DNA from: Candidatus Binataceae bacterium
GTDB taxonomy: Bacteria; Desulfobacterota; Binatia; Binatales; Binataceae
NCBI GenBank assembly: GCA_035508495.1
Contig: DATJMX010000073.1
Span: forward strand, 1-64,000
Length of the DNA: 64,000 nt
Direction: 5' to 3'
Shown: positions 14,387-26,027 of the stretch, in pieces
Position numbering within the stretch: position 1 is the stretch's first letter
How the letters are laid out: the number at the start of each line of letters is the position of its first letter
Translations under genes and position numbers: made by a program
Notes under the pieces: generated by a model
What the model saw: only the letters and a program-made list of their open reading frames with translations
Databases searched by the model: none
Told to the model about the DNA's origin: nothing

Positions 14387-16819
14387 CTAAGAAGCGCGCG
14401 CTTGCGGAGCACGATGCACTTCCAGTGCGGCCGACACACGCGCCGCCTCCCTCAGCAGCTCTTCGATTCGTTCACCCAACCCCTCAACGGCACCCGCGCG
14501 ACTCGCCCGTTCCACTTCTGCACAGATACGCATCAGGCGCCGTCCGCCGAAATGGCTGCAACTGCCCTTGAGCGTATGAGTCACCTGCGCCAGCGCCGCG
14601 GAATCGCGGTTCGCGAATGCCTCGCGGATCGTCGCCAGCCGCTGCTGCAGGTCATTTAGAAAGACGTCGATCATCTGGAGAGCGAAGCTGTCGTCGTCAG
14701 GATCGCCGAGCTTACTTATCGCTGCGGGATCGATCGGCGATTCATCATCTTCCTGCCCCGCAATTGGAGGTTGGCTATCAATCGCTGGATGATCGGTTTC
14801 GGCGGCGGGCTTTGCCAGCCATTTCGTGATAACGCGAGCAAGATCCTCGGGCTGCACCGGTTTGCTCAGATAGTCATCCATTCCCGCTGCGATGCATTTT
14901 TCGCGATCGCTCTCGAGCGCATGCGCGGTGAGCGCCACGATCACCGGCTGATGCTCGAGGCTTTGGGCGCGAATCTCGCGCGTCGCCTGGTAGCCGTCCA
15001 TCTCCGGCATTTGGCAGTCCATCAAGATCAGGTCGTAACCCTGCGCACTTACGGCGCTCAAAACCTCGCGCCCGTTGTGCACGGCGTCGGCAAAAAATCC
15101 GAGCCGTTTGAGCATCCGCATTACAACGCGTTCGTTAACCGGATGATCTTCGGCCAGAAGAACCTTCGCATGCTGTCTTATCGATTGCGGGATCTGCCGC
15201 GAGGTGATGTCGAGCGCGCCGGGCTTCGATCGCGCAAGATCGAACTCGTGATGGCTCTGCAACTGGCCCGCCAGTGCAGATGCGAGGCGATCATAGAGCT
15301 GCGATTGACGCACCGGCTTGGGAAACCACGCCGAGATACCCGCCTTGCGCATCGCTTCTTCGTCCGGGCGATGACCCAGCAGGTAAGCCACAACCATTTT
15401 GGGGGATCCATAGCGAGGATCGTCACGAATCGCGCGAGTCAATTCGTAATCGTCCGCCGTTGCGAGCTGCGAATCGGCCACAACGAGCCGATAGGGATTG
15501 CCGTCAGAAGTGGTGCGGGCAAGCGTGGCGAGGGCTTCTTCTCCGGTTAATACGCTATCGCACTCGAGGCCCCAGCCAGTCAGTTGGCGGCGGAGGAATC
15601 GGGCGCTTACGGCTGCCGGATCGGCCACCATCACGCGCGTGCCCCATAAGAGGCGGCGCAATTGTCCCTCGGTCTGGAATTTACCAGGCGCCCGCTCGAA
15701 TGCCGCCGTGAACCAGAAGGTGGCGCCATGGCCGAGCGTGCTTTCGACGCCGATCTGCCCGCCCATCAGCTCGACTATCTGTGCCGAGATCGCCAGCCCA
15801 AGTCCGGTGCCGCCGTGGCGGCGGGTCATCGAGTTGTCGGCCTGGTAAAACGGAGCGAACAGTTTCTGCTGCGCTTCGATTGGGATTCCGGGTCCCGTAT
15901 CGGCGACCGTAAAGTGCAGCATCACCGCATCCTGGGTCTCCGAATGCTTGCGCACCGCGAGCGAAATCTCGCCGTGCACGGTAAACTTGGCGGCGTTGCC
16001 GACCAGGTTGATCAATACCTGCCGCAGCCGCCCGGGATCGCCGCGGAGCGCGGCCGGTACGTCGCCATCGACCAGCGAGGCGAGCTGGATCTCGCTGTTC
16101 TGAATTCGCTCGGCGAAAAGCTCGATCACACTTTCCACCACGGCGGTGGGGCTGAACTCGGATTCGCGCAGGGTGGTCTTGCCGGATGAGACTTTCGAGA
16201 TCTCCAGGATGTCGTCGATAACGCCGAGCAGCGCGTGCGCGCTGTTCCATACCGCCTCGGCGAACTCGCGTTGATCGGGATCGAGGGGAGTGTCGAGGAG
16301 CATCCGCGTCATGCCGATAACCGCGTTCATCGGCGTGCGAATCTCGTGACTCATGTTGGCAAGGAAGCGAGCCTCGTGCCCGGCGGCTTCGACGGCGGCG
16401 TCGCGCGCGCGCGCCAGCTCCTCGCGCGAGCGCTTCCGTTCGATCGCATAGTAAAGGGCGCGCGCCAGGAGACGGCTGTCGAATTGGCCCTTGACCAGGT
16501 AGTCCTGGGCGCCGAGCCTCACGACCTCGCGGCTGAAGCGCTCGTCCTCGTAGCCGGTCAAGACGACGATCGGCAGATGCGGTGCGGCCGCGGCGATGCG
16601 CGACACGGTTTCCTGCGGCAGGCAATCCGGCAGCGACAGGTCGAGCAGCACGATATCGATCCGGCTACGCGCCAGGATCTCGATTCCATGCGAGAGGCGA
16701 GAGGCGATGCTCAGCTCGAAGCGATCGCTGGGACTTTCACTCAGTGCAATCTCAACCAGGCGCGCGTCGCCGGGGTTGTCCTCGATTAGGAGGACTTTGA
16801 TCGTTCCCTCGGGCATCAT
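14387..16819 (-). CDS. hybrid histidine kinase REC-HisKA-HATPase-REC-REC-HPt
   Basis: Cytosolic phosphorelay protein of about 810 residues. The start ATG 16819 overlaps the upstream receiver's TGA (ATGA), indicating translational coupling; a second ATG follows. Domains: N-terminal receiver (1-125, Asp about 60 in IVLLDLSLPD); HisKA with the phospho-His about 158 in NMSHEIRTPMN; HATPase about 265-385 with VADTGPGIP and HGGTGLGLAIS; a receiver-like domain about 410-530 in which the active aspartate region (VVADSQLATADDY) is degraded; an intact receiver about 565-690 (ILMDCQMPEMDGY, LSKPV); and an HPt domain about 730-810 with HTLKGSCSHFGG. There are no membrane segments, so the input must come from partner kinases through the first receiver. 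It is the last gene of a three-gene signalling operon. Confidence 0.92.
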   Translation of the reverse strand: MMPEGTIKVLLIEDNPGDARLVEIALSESPSDRFELSIASRLSHGIEILARSRIDIVLLDLSLPDCLPQETVSRIAAAAPHLPIVVLTGYEDERFSREVVRLGAQDYLVKGQFDSRLLARALYYAIERKRSREELARARDAAVEAAGHEARFLANMSHEIRTPMNAVIGMTRMLLDTPLDPDQREFAEAVWNSAHALLGVIDDILEISKVSSGKTTLRESEFSPTAVVESVIELFAERIQNSEIQLASLVDGDVPAALRGDPGRLRQVLINLVGNAAKFTVHGEISLAVRKHSETQDAVMLHFTVADTGPGIPIEAQQKLFAPFYQADNSMTRRHGGTGLGLAISAQIVELMGGQIGVESTLGHGATFWFTAAFERAPGKFQTEGQLRRLLWGTRVMVADPAAVSARFLRRQLTGWGLECDSVLTGEEALATLARTTSDGNPYRLVVADSQLATADDYELTRAIRDDPRYGSPKMVVAYLLGHRPDEEAMRKAGISAWFPKPVRQSQLYDRLASALAGQLQSHHEFDLARSKPGALDITSRQIPQSIRQHAKVLLAEDHPVNERVVMRMLKRLGFFADAVHNGREVLSAVSAQGYDLILMDCQMPEMDGYQATREIRAQSLEHQPVIVALTAHALESDREKCIAAGMDDYLSKPVQPEDLARVITKWLAKPAAETDHPAIDSQPPIAGQEDDESPIDPAAISKLGDPDDDSFALQMIDVFLNDLQQRLATIREAFANRDSAALAQVTHTLKGSCSHFGGRRLMRICAEVERASRAGAVEGLGERIEELLREAARVSAALEVHRAPQARAS

Positions 16820-17215
16820 GCCTCCGGCAACTTGACGATCGTCAGCCAGAAGTTCTGGATTTGCTGGATGATGCGCGTGAACTGGTCGATAGTGACGGGC
16901 TTGGTGATGTAGCAATTGGCGCGCAGATCGTAGCTGCGCAACACGTCTTCATCGGCCGACGAGGTGGTCAATACTACTACCGGGATCTGCCGGAACTGGG
17001 GCTGGTTCTTCACTTCTTCGAGCACCGCGCGCCCGTCCTTGCCAGGCAGGTTCAGATCGAGCAGCACCAGGTCGGGCCGGAAAGCGTTGGCGTAGGGGCC
17101 CCGGCGATAGAGGAAATCGACTGCGGATTCGCCGTCGGTCACGACTTCGATCCGGTTACGAATTTTGCTCTCTTTGAGCAATTCCATCGTTAACCGGATG
17201 TCACCGGGATTATCT

Positions 17216-19501
<2,286 letters not shown>

Positions 19502-19734
19502 CTCTCGAACTCCGCGAGGAGTGAGAGCTCCACGCGATTTCAGGTCTCAATTCAAATCGCATGCCACGGCGAACTCGGCGTCGATGGAATGTGTTGCTTA
19601 GTCAGGAGCAGGAAGGACGAGATAAGTCTCGCTCAATCGCTCATGGAGAGACATCCGAAGCGACGATACTCACGGCTAGCGACCTTAGACGGACGCTCGC
19701 GCCCGATGCGCGGCAAGAAAATGCCGATTTGCCT

Positions 19735-21156
19735 CTATTGGGCTGCCGAGGATTCGTACGTGTGCTTGCGCGATCCCAGGAACATGACGATGTCATCGAG
19801 TTCGCCCGGCTTCAGATTCGCCGAGAACGACGGCATGTTGTAGCCGCCGTTCATGATCCTGATCACCAGGTCGTCGCGCGTCAGCCGATCGCTAACGTAG
19901 GTGAGATCCGGCCCGCGATGCCCGCCGTAGCCGCTCACTGCGTGACAATATTCGCATCCCTTTTCGTGAAACAGTACCGCCCCTTGGGCGATCGATGCGT
20001 CATTCGACGCGACTATCGACGGCGGCAGCTTCTCGGCGGTGAAATCGGGCGACCAGGGCTCGCGCACCCCCTCAACCCATAGCGTGCCGATCATCAGAAC
20101 GATCGTCAGCACCGATGCGACCGCCCACGGCCGTCGCGACGCATGACGCTCGCCCCTGTTCGATGCGATCGGAACCACGAGCAGGATCACCAATCCCACC
20201 ATCGGCGAGAGCAGAATTACCGGCGTGGTCCATCCATGCGGAATCAACGCGAGCACGGCGAAGTACCACACGAGATACCAGTCGGGACGCGGGTCGCGTG
20301 CGAGCAGACTCGGATTCGGCGGAGCTCCCAGGAGCGGCGGTCCGAAGGTCAGCGCGAGCAGGAACACCGCGACGACGACTGCCGCGCAAAAGACCGCATC
20401 ACGCCACGCAGCATCGGGCCAGAACGGCACGCCGCGCTCATGAACGAGCTTCTCGTACTTCGCATCGTAAGTATCGGGATCGACGGGCTCGCCAGCGACG
20501 GGCGGCTCCGAGATTCCGTCGTGCATCACGAGATACAGATGAATCCCGACCACCGCGAAGATAATCGCCGGGATGAAAAACACGTGGAACGCGAAGAAGC
20601 GGCTGAGCGTCGCGCCGCCGAGCGTATTCCCGGCGAGCAGAAAATGCGCCATCGTCTGGCCGATGAAGGGAGTGCGCCCCGCCTGCTCCGCACCGACGAC
20701 GACCGACCACACCGCGTTCTGATCCCAGCGCAGGAGCTGTCCCGTGAATCCCATCCCGAGCGTGAGGAACAACAGGATCGCGCCCGACACCCAGTTGAAC
20801 TCGCGCGGATATTTGTAGCATCCCATCAGGAACACCTGTCCCATGTGGATGCCGATCAGCAGCACCATCGCGGAGGCACCGAAATAATGCATCCCGCGCA
20901 GCAGGTTGCCGAACATCGCCTGGTGCGTGATGAACTGCAGCGATGCGTAGGCATCGCCGGTCGATGAGATGTAGGTCGTCGCCAGCGCGATACCGGTCAC
21001 GACCTGGATCATGAATGCGACCAGGGTCGCGCTGCCGAACACGTACCACCATCCCGTATCCGGCGGCACCGGATGCTCGGCGAGGTCCGTCATCAGCTTT
21101 ATGAGGCCGGTGCGTTTCTCGAAGGCGTCGACGAGGCGCTTCAGCAGGGTGAACAA
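19735..21156 (-). CDS. cytochrome b (b6-type haem spacing) with fused C-terminal cytochrome c domain
   Basis: 473 residues; quinol-oxidising membrane subunit of a bc-type complex. The start is TTG 21156, supported by GGAGG 5 bp upstream. The first haem histidine pair is H-x13-H (MHYFGASAMVLLIGIH) and the second H-x14-H (FHVFFIPAIIFAVVGIH), the spacing known for cytochrome b6 rather than mitochondrial-type cytochrome b. The Qo motif is PDWY instead of PEWY. After about eight helices a monohaem c domain follows (CEYCH with NMPSFSANL supplying a methionine ligand). No separate cytochrome c1 gene is present, so this tail probably replaces it. Last gene of the oxidase operon, 12 bp after the Rieske gene. 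Confidence 0.93.
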   Translation of the reverse strand: MFTLLKRLVDAFEKRTGLIKLMTDLAEHPVPPDTGWWYVFGSATLVAFMIQVVTGIALATTYISSTGDAYASLQFITHQAMFGNLLRGMHYFGASAMVLLIGIHMGQVFLMGCYKYPREFNWVSGAILLFLTLGMGFTGQLLRWDQNAVWSVVVGAEQAGRTPFIGQTMAHFLLAGNTLGGATLSRFFAFHVFFIPAIIFAVVGIHLYLVMHDGISEPPVAGEPVDPDTYDAKYEKLVHERGVPFWPDAAWRDAVFCAAVVVAVFLLALTFGPPLLGAPPNPSLLARDPRPDWYLVWYFAVLALIPHGWTTPVILLSPMVGLVILLVVPIASNRGERHASRRPWAVASVLTIVLMIGTLWVEGVREPWSPDFTAEKLPPSIVASNDASIAQGAVLFHEKGCEYCHAVSGYGGHRGPDLTYVSDRLTRDDLVIRIMNGGYNMPSFSANLKPGELDDIVMFLGSRKHTYESSAAQ

Positions 21157-21168
21157 GGCAGCCTCCGC

Positions 21169-21681
21169 TTAGACGATCGGTACCGGGCTCGTGCGAATCT
21201 GCACGATTCCGTTTACGACGCGTACCGGATAGCGCGACAGGGGATGCGGCGGCGGACCGGCCGCGACGCTGCCGTCGTTGTAGTAAACGCCGCCATGACA
21301 TGGGCACATAAAAAGATTGGCGGATGGCAGCCAGCGCACGGGACAGCCGAGATGAGTGCAATTCATCGCGAATGCAATGAAGGTGTCGTCGCCCGTGCGG
21401 CGCAGCCACGCCGCGCTCTCGGCGGTTACGCCAGCCCACGCAAGCGGCGACGGATCGCGGAAGTTCACCTTGACCGTCGTGCCCACGATGAACTCCTCGA
21501 GGCGGCCGATATTGCGCCAGCCCTGCGGCGTCTTCTTGATCAGCGGGCCGAGGATAAATCCCACTACCGGCACCGCGACGAACATCGCCGCGATCCCCGC
21601 GAGCGCCATGCTGAGCTTGCCGAGAAACGCCCTGCGCTCGGGGCTCAGCGCCTCGCCGCTTTGCTGCGTCTCATTCGTCAT
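21169..21681 (-). CDS. Rieske iron-sulfur protein of the bc complex
   Basis: 170 residues starting at ATG 21681 (MTNETQQ), overlapping the preceding small gene's stop. N-terminal SPERRAFLGKLS is a twin-arginine signal followed by a hydrophobic anchor (AGIAAMFVAVPVVGFILG), as expected for an uncleaved Tat-exported Rieske protein. The 2Fe-2S ligands are in CTHLGCPV and CPCHGGVY, with the Pro loop GPPPHPLSRYPV. It passes electrons from quinol at cytochrome b to the c-type haem, here probably the haem fused to cytochrome b. Confidence 0.95.
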   Translation of the reverse strand: MTNETQQSGEALSPERRAFLGKLSMALAGIAAMFVAVPVVGFILGPLIKKTPQGWRNIGRLEEFIVGTTVKVNFRDPSPLAWAGVTAESAAWLRRTGDDTFIAFAMNCTHLGCPVRWLPSANLFMCPCHGGVYYNDGSVAAGPPPHPLSRYPVRVVNGIVQIRTSPVPIV

Positions 21682-21904
21682 GCACGAGTTCTCCGATCCA
21701 TTTGCCGAGCGATAGGGCGAAGAGCCCGGCGCCAACGATGGTGAATGCCCATGAAGTCACCACACCGAAAAAAGCGAAGTTGATTCCGAGCGCCATCGCA
21801 GCCGGCCAAAACGTCGGATTGGGCAGCTTCGCCGGCTGCGGAATGTTCCAGTCCGATTTGTCGATCGCGCGAAACGCGCCGCTCTGTCCATTCTCCGATG
21901 CCAT
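21671..21904 (-). CDS. small membrane subunit of the oxidase/bc operon (subunit IV-like)
   Basis: 77 residues with a soluble N-terminus (about 30 residues, Pro-rich PQPAKLPNPTFWP) and two hydrophobic segments, MALGINFAFFGVV and FTIVGAGLFALSLG. It lies 3 bp after ctaG and overlaps the Rieske gene by 11 bp, so it is firmly in the operon. Length and topology fit the small accessory subunits of haem-copper oxidases, but sequence recognition is weak. It might equally be a linker subunit between the two complexes. Confidence 0.7.
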   Translation of the reverse strand: MASENGQSGAFRAIDKSDWNIPQPAKLPNPTFWPAAMALGINFAFFGVVTSWAFTIVGAGLFALSLGKWIGELVHDE

Positions 21905-21907
21905 GAG

Positions 21908-22729
21908 CTAGTTCGCGCCTCCTTGATGATGTGCGTAAATGCCCGCCGTGACGCGTTCTTCGCCGTACCAGCGCGCCATCACCGCGATGATTGCGAGCAG
22001 AAATACGGCGCCGCCCGGAACCCACATCAACAGCCCGCCGAGCTGCTGATCGGCCGCCGCCGTGATTCCCCAACTGTCGCGGACGAGACTGAGAATTCCG
22101 TACACGTCGTTCGGCTTGAGGTACGCCGGATAAAGGCCCGCGTCCGCAAACGTGAGGAGGATTCCAAGCAAGCTGCCAGCGAGCGCGCCGGCGGCCAGGT
22201 AGAGCATCGCGGCCAGTGGCGCGAGCCGGCATCGCGCCAGCGGCGCAAAGATCGGCCACCAGAAAATCACCGCGCTGACAAGGAAGCAGAGATGCTCGAC
22301 GACATGGAGGCTCTCGGACGCGAGGGCCGCATTGTAAAACGCGGGCCAATGCCACAGCCATTCGGTCGCGATGCCGATCGTCCATGCGAGCGCGGGTTGT
22401 GCGAGGATTCGCTCGCCGCGCGCAACGCCAGGAAGCTTGAGCGCGCGTTCGATCAGCGTCGCGGGCAGCCCGAGAATCAGCAGCGGTGGAACGACGAGGA
22501 TCAGCAGCATGTGCTGAACCATGTGCGCGCTGAACAGGTAGTTATCGGCGAGCGCGTCGAGCGGCGACACCAGCGCGAGGAACATTACGACCACGCCGCT
22601 GACGAACCACGCCGCACGCGAGAATGGGCGCGGGCTCGCCGCGAAATATCCCGCGAGCAGGGCCGCGCAGCCGATAACGATCGACGGCTCGAAATCCCAG
22701 GCGGTCAGCATGAAAGCGCCGAGGGTCAT
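21908..22729 (-). CDS. ctaG: cytochrome c oxidase assembly protein, CtaG (caa3) type
   Basis: 273-residue multi-pass membrane protein. The start is ATG 22729, overlapping the ctaE stop codon (ATGA); a longer frame running back into ctaE is an artefact. Family marks are SPLDALADNYLFSAHMVQHM, PPLLILGLPA, VVEHLCFLVSAVIFWWPIF and the late DQQLGGLLMWVPGG. The conserved histidines (SAHMVQHM, EHLC) are the presumed copper ligands in this DUF1404/CtaG_caa3 family, which is unrelated to mitochondrial Cox11. Role: copper delivery and assembly of the oxidase encoded upstream. Confidence 0.9.
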   Translation of the reverse strand: MTLGAFMLTAWDFEPSIVIGCAALLAGYFAASPRPFSRAAWFVSGVVVMFLALVSPLDALADNYLFSAHMVQHMLLILVVPPLLILGLPATLIERALKLPGVARGERILAQPALAWTIGIATEWLWHWPAFYNAALASESLHVVEHLCFLVSAVIFWWPIFAPLARCRLAPLAAMLYLAAGALAGSLLGILLTFADAGLYPAYLKPNDVYGILSLVRDSWGITAAADQQLGGLLMWVPGGAVFLLAIIAVMARWYGEERVTAGIYAHHQGGAN

Positions 22730-23283
22730 AGGAACGCCCACAAGTAGACGAGGGTGAAGATCACCACCCAGACCGCGTCGACGAAGTGCCAGTAGAGACT
22801 CACCGCCTCGAACGCCTGGACGTGGCGCTCCTTCTCCTTCATCTCGCCCAGCAGCACCAGCCACGCGACGATTGCGATCGCGGTCAGGCCGACGAACACG
22901 TGGATACCGTGAAAGCCGGTCAGCGTGAAAAACGTCGTCCCGAACATGTTGCGGCTGAACGTGACTCCGTGTGAATAGAGCTCGATGTATTCGTAGATCT
23001 GCCCGAGCAGGAACGCACCGCCGAGCAGAATTGTGAGGATCAACCACACGGCGACGCCGCGCTGACCTTCGCGCTGATAGCATCGACCCGCCATCCACAT
23101 AGTTGCGCTGCTCGAAAACAGCAGCACCGAAAAGGCCGCGGTGCGCGGAACGTCGAGGCTGTCCGCAGCGGTCGGGCCCGCACCGGGATACGCGTGGTAG
23201 AAGGCGTAGGCGACGATCAACAGCAGGAAGAAGTTAACTTCCGACACGATGAACATCGCGACTCCGAGTTTCGCCTTCGACAT
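22726..23283 (-). CDS. ctaE: cytochrome c oxidase subunit III
   Basis: 185 residues with five predicted membrane helices, matching short CtaE/CoxC proteins of caa3 oxidases. Recognisable segments are AMFIVSEVNFFLLLIVAYAF, TLTGFHGIHVFVGL and the C-terminal AVSLYWHFVDAVWVVIF, the family signature. It lies 2 bp after ctaD. Subunit III stabilises the oxidase and influences oxygen and proton supply to subunit I. Confidence 0.95.
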   Translation of the reverse strand: MSKAKLGVAMFIVSEVNFFLLLIVAYAFYHAYPGAGPTAADSLDVPRTAAFSVLLFSSSATMWMAGRCYQREGQRGVAVWLILTILLGGAFLLGQIYEYIELYSHGVTFSRNMFGTTFFTLTGFHGIHVFVGLTAIAIVAWLVLLGEMKEKERHVQAFEAVSLYWHFVDAVWVVIFTLVYLWAFL

Positions 23284-23285
23284 CG

Positions 23286-24950
23286 CTAGAGCCCCGCCTT
23301 ATCCAGCACAGCATCGGTGCGGTCAGGATGCTTCAGATCCCACAGCGGCCGGCGGCCGCGGATCGGCGGCACCCGATCGAAATTCTCTTCAGGCGGCGGC
23401 GAGGTCGTCAGCCATTCCAGCGTCCAGCCGTCCCACGGATCGTCGCCCGCGCGTTCGCCATTGAGGCGGCTGACATAGATGTTCCAGACTAGCAGCAGAA
23501 CCCCCGCGGCGAGCATGAACGCGCCGAAGGTCGAGATGAGGTTGAGCGTCGCCCATCCGGGCAAATCAGGATAGGTGAAAACCCGCCGCGGCATGCCCAT
23601 CATGCCGAGGAAATGCTGAACGAAAAACGTCAGGTAAAAGCCGATCACGGTCAGCCAGAACTGCCACCTGCCGATGCGCTCGCTCAGCATCCGGCCCGAC
23701 ATCTTCGGGAACCAGTAATAGAAGCCGCCGAACATCGCGAACGCGGCGCCGCCGAAGACGGTGAAATGAAAGTGCGCGACGACGAAATAGGTATCAGTTA
23801 ACTGCCAGTCGATCGGCACGACACCGAAGGCCACGCCCGTAAGCCCGCCAATCGTGAACGTGACCAGGAATGCAATCGCAAACAGCATCGCGGTCTTAAG
23901 CCGGAGCTGGCCGCCCCACATGGTCGCGATCCAGTTGAAGATCTTTATCCCGGTCGGCACCGCGATCAGCATCGTGCAAGCCGCGAACACCGCATCCCAG
24001 TAGTGGCCCATCCCGACCGCGAACATGTGATGCGCCCAGACGGTGAAGCTCAGGAACGCGATCGCGAGCGTCGAGCCCGCGACGAATTCGTAACCGTAGA
24101 TCGGCTTGCGCGAGAACACCGGCACGATTTCCGAGATAATGCCGAAGGCCGGCAGTATCATGATGTAGACTTCAGGATGTCCGAAGCCCCAGAAGAAATG
24201 CTGCCAGAGCATCGCCGAGCCGCCGCCGGACGGATTGAAGATATTGCTGTACAGGAATCGGTCCGCGACCAGCAGCACGATCGACGCGTTGATAATCGGC
24301 ATCGCGAGCAGGATAAGCCACGAGTTGATGAAGCTCATCCACACGAACAGCGGCACCTGCGACATGCGCATTCCCGGCGCGCGCAACGTGATCACGGTCA
24401 CGATGAAGTTGAGGCCCGCCGCCAGCGTGCCGATTCCAATCGCGGCCAGGCCGATCGCCCAATAGTCCACTCCGAGTAACGATGTGTATGCGTGTTCGCT
24501 GAGCGGCGCGTAGGCGAACCACCCCGCGTTCGGGGCGCCGCCCGCGGCGAAGCTGAAGTAGAGCAGGATGCCGCCCAAGGCCTGCGTCCAGAAGCTCATC
24601 GCGTTGAGGCGCGGAAAGGCCATGTCGCGAGCGCCGATCATGAGCGGGACCAGGTAGGTCATAAAACCCAGCAGCATCGGCACGACCACCAGGAAGATCA
24701 TCGTCGTGCCGTGCATCGTGAAAAGCTGGTTGAACATGTCGGGCGAAACGATGTGCAGGCCAGGTGCGGCGAGCTGCACGCGCATCACGAGTGCCTCGAT
24801 CCCGCCGATCACGAAAAACGAGAACGACGAGATGAAATACAGGATGCCGAGCTTCTTGTGATCGACCGTGGTGACCCAGGCCAGCAGGCCCTCGTGACTC
24901 TCGGCGACGGGCAACGCGGCGACAGCTTCGGGCGCGACGGCCTGACTCAT
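23286..24950 (-). CDS. ctaD: cytochrome c oxidase subunit I (haem-copper oxidase catalytic subunit)
   Basis: 554 residues, 12-helix catalytic subunit reducing O2 to water with proton pumping. Low-spin haem ligand region FTMHGTTMIF. The CuB and cross-linked tyrosine segment FWGFGHPEVYIMILPAFG contains the His-Pro-Glu-Val-Tyr motif. The histidine pair is in WAHHMFAVGM. The high-spin and low-spin haem histidines are in YFVVAHFHFTVFGG. The presence of the HPEVY tyrosine and the overall motif set indicate an A-family-type oxidase. The start ATG overlaps the ctaC stop by 4 bp. Confidence 0.97.
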   Translation of the reverse strand: MSQAVAPEAVAALPVAESHEGLLAWVTTVDHKKLGILYFISSFSFFVIGGIEALVMRVQLAAPGLHIVSPDMFNQLFTMHGTTMIFLVVVPMLLGFMTYLVPLMIGARDMAFPRLNAMSFWTQALGGILLYFSFAAGGAPNAGWFAYAPLSEHAYTSLLGVDYWAIGLAAIGIGTLAAGLNFIVTVITLRAPGMRMSQVPLFVWMSFINSWLILLAMPIINASIVLLVADRFLYSNIFNPSGGGSAMLWQHFFWGFGHPEVYIMILPAFGIISEIVPVFSRKPIYGYEFVAGSTLAIAFLSFTVWAHHMFAVGMGHYWDAVFAACTMLIAVPTGIKIFNWIATMWGGQLRLKTAMLFAIAFLVTFTIGGLTGVAFGVVPIDWQLTDTYFVVAHFHFTVFGGAAFAMFGGFYYWFPKMSGRMLSERIGRWQFWLTVIGFYLTFFVQHFLGMMGMPRRVFTYPDLPGWATLNLISTFGAFMLAAGVLLLVWNIYVSRLNGERAGDDPWDGWTLEWLTTSPPPEENFDRVPPIRGRRPLWDLKHPDRTDAVLDKAGL

Positions 24951-25879
24951 TTCAACGTCTCCAGGTAAGCGGTCAGCGCGTGCGCATCGGCGTCGCTCAG
25001 TTGAAAATTGGGCATATGGCTCTGCGGCTTGATCGAATCAGGATCCTTGAGCCATCGGTAGAGATTCTCCTGCGTGTTCTCGGCAGCACCCGCGCCGAGC
25101 GTGGTGCGGCTCGCGATATGGGTCAGGTCCGGACCGATGCGTTGATTGCCGGGCGTGCCGACGATCGTATGGCAGTTAACGCAGGTGTCGGCGACGAACA
25201 GCTTGGCGCCCTGCCCCGCCTCGCCGTCCGCCGGGGTAGCCGGCACGCTCAGTTGCGCGCGCTGCCACGCGTCGAAGTCCTCCTTGGATTGCGCGATGAC
25301 CTTGATTCGCATCCAGGCGTGCTCCTGGCCGCAGAACTCAGCGCACGCGCCGAGGTACTCTCCGGGCTGATCGGCCTGTAGCCACAGGTGATTTGGATGG
25401 CCCGGCACGGCGTCGACCTTGCGCGCCAGCTCCGGCACCCAGAAATCGTGAATCACGTCCGCGGAATCGACCTGAACCAGGATCGGAGTATCGACCGGGA
25501 TATGAATCTCGTTGGCGGCCATTACGCCTGATTGTAGATAGTCGGCCTCCCACCACCATTGATGTCCGACGATGTCGATATCGGGCTTGCGGTCGCCGGG
25601 CGGCGGATCGGCGGCGTGCATAGTTCGCACCATGAAGAAAAAGATGATCACCAGGCTGAGGAACGGGATCGCAGTCCAGGTGATCTCGATCACCCGCGAG
25701 CCGAACACCGGACGCGGCTCGCCGCCGTCGGGCCGCTCACGAAAGCGCAGCACGATTATCGTGATCAACGAGGTGACGAGCAGAAAAATCGCAAAAAGAA
25801 AAAAAAGAATGCCGACGAACAGACTGGAGATCGAATGCGCCTGCGGCGAAAGCGGATTAAGTGTGGCGATGCCGAGCAT
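24947..25879 (-). CDS. ctaC: cytochrome c oxidase subunit II with C-terminal cytochrome c (caa3 type)
   Basis: 310 residues, first gene of the operon. Two N-terminal helices (about 18-40, 66-90) are followed by the cupredoxin domain (VGHQWWWEADY). The CuA site is CAEFCGQEHAWM, with the upstream histidine in VIHDFWVPEL. A class I cytochrome c domain follows: CVNCH, with the methionine ligand in SHMPNF. The tethered haem lets the enzyme accept electrons without a soluble cytochrome c. The start ATG 25879 has a weak AAGG site. The 148 bp up to the SRAP gene must hold the operon promoter; I see no strong consensus there. Confidence 0.96.
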   Translation of the reverse strand: MLGIATLNPLSPQAHSISSLFVGILFFLFAIFLLVTSLITIIVLRFRERPDGGEPRPVFGSRVIEITWTAIPFLSLVIIFFFMVRTMHAADPPPGDRKPDIDIVGHQWWWEADYLQSGVMAANEIHIPVDTPILVQVDSADVIHDFWVPELARKVDAVPGHPNHLWLQADQPGEYLGACAEFCGQEHAWMRIKVIAQSKEDFDAWQRAQLSVPATPADGEAGQGAKLFVADTCVNCHTIVGTPGNQRIGPDLTHIASRTTLGAGAAENTQENLYRWLKDPDSIKPQSHMPNFQLSDADAHALTAYLETLK

Positions 25880-26027
25880 TCAATGAGACCTTGCCGGCGG
25901 CCGACCACGATGGCCGCCAAGGGTCCAGCGCGGACCTCATCTTTGCCGCAAATTACCCTTGTGGCCCGCGGAGTTGCAAGCAATCAGTGCTTAACAACGA
26001 ATTAAATCGCGCCGACTTATCGCGTAG

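Noticed and set aside
21908..23098. 396-residue version of CtaG
   Set aside because: The extra N-terminal part is out-of-frame reading of ctaE; the ATG at 22729 overlapping the ctaE stop is the natural start.
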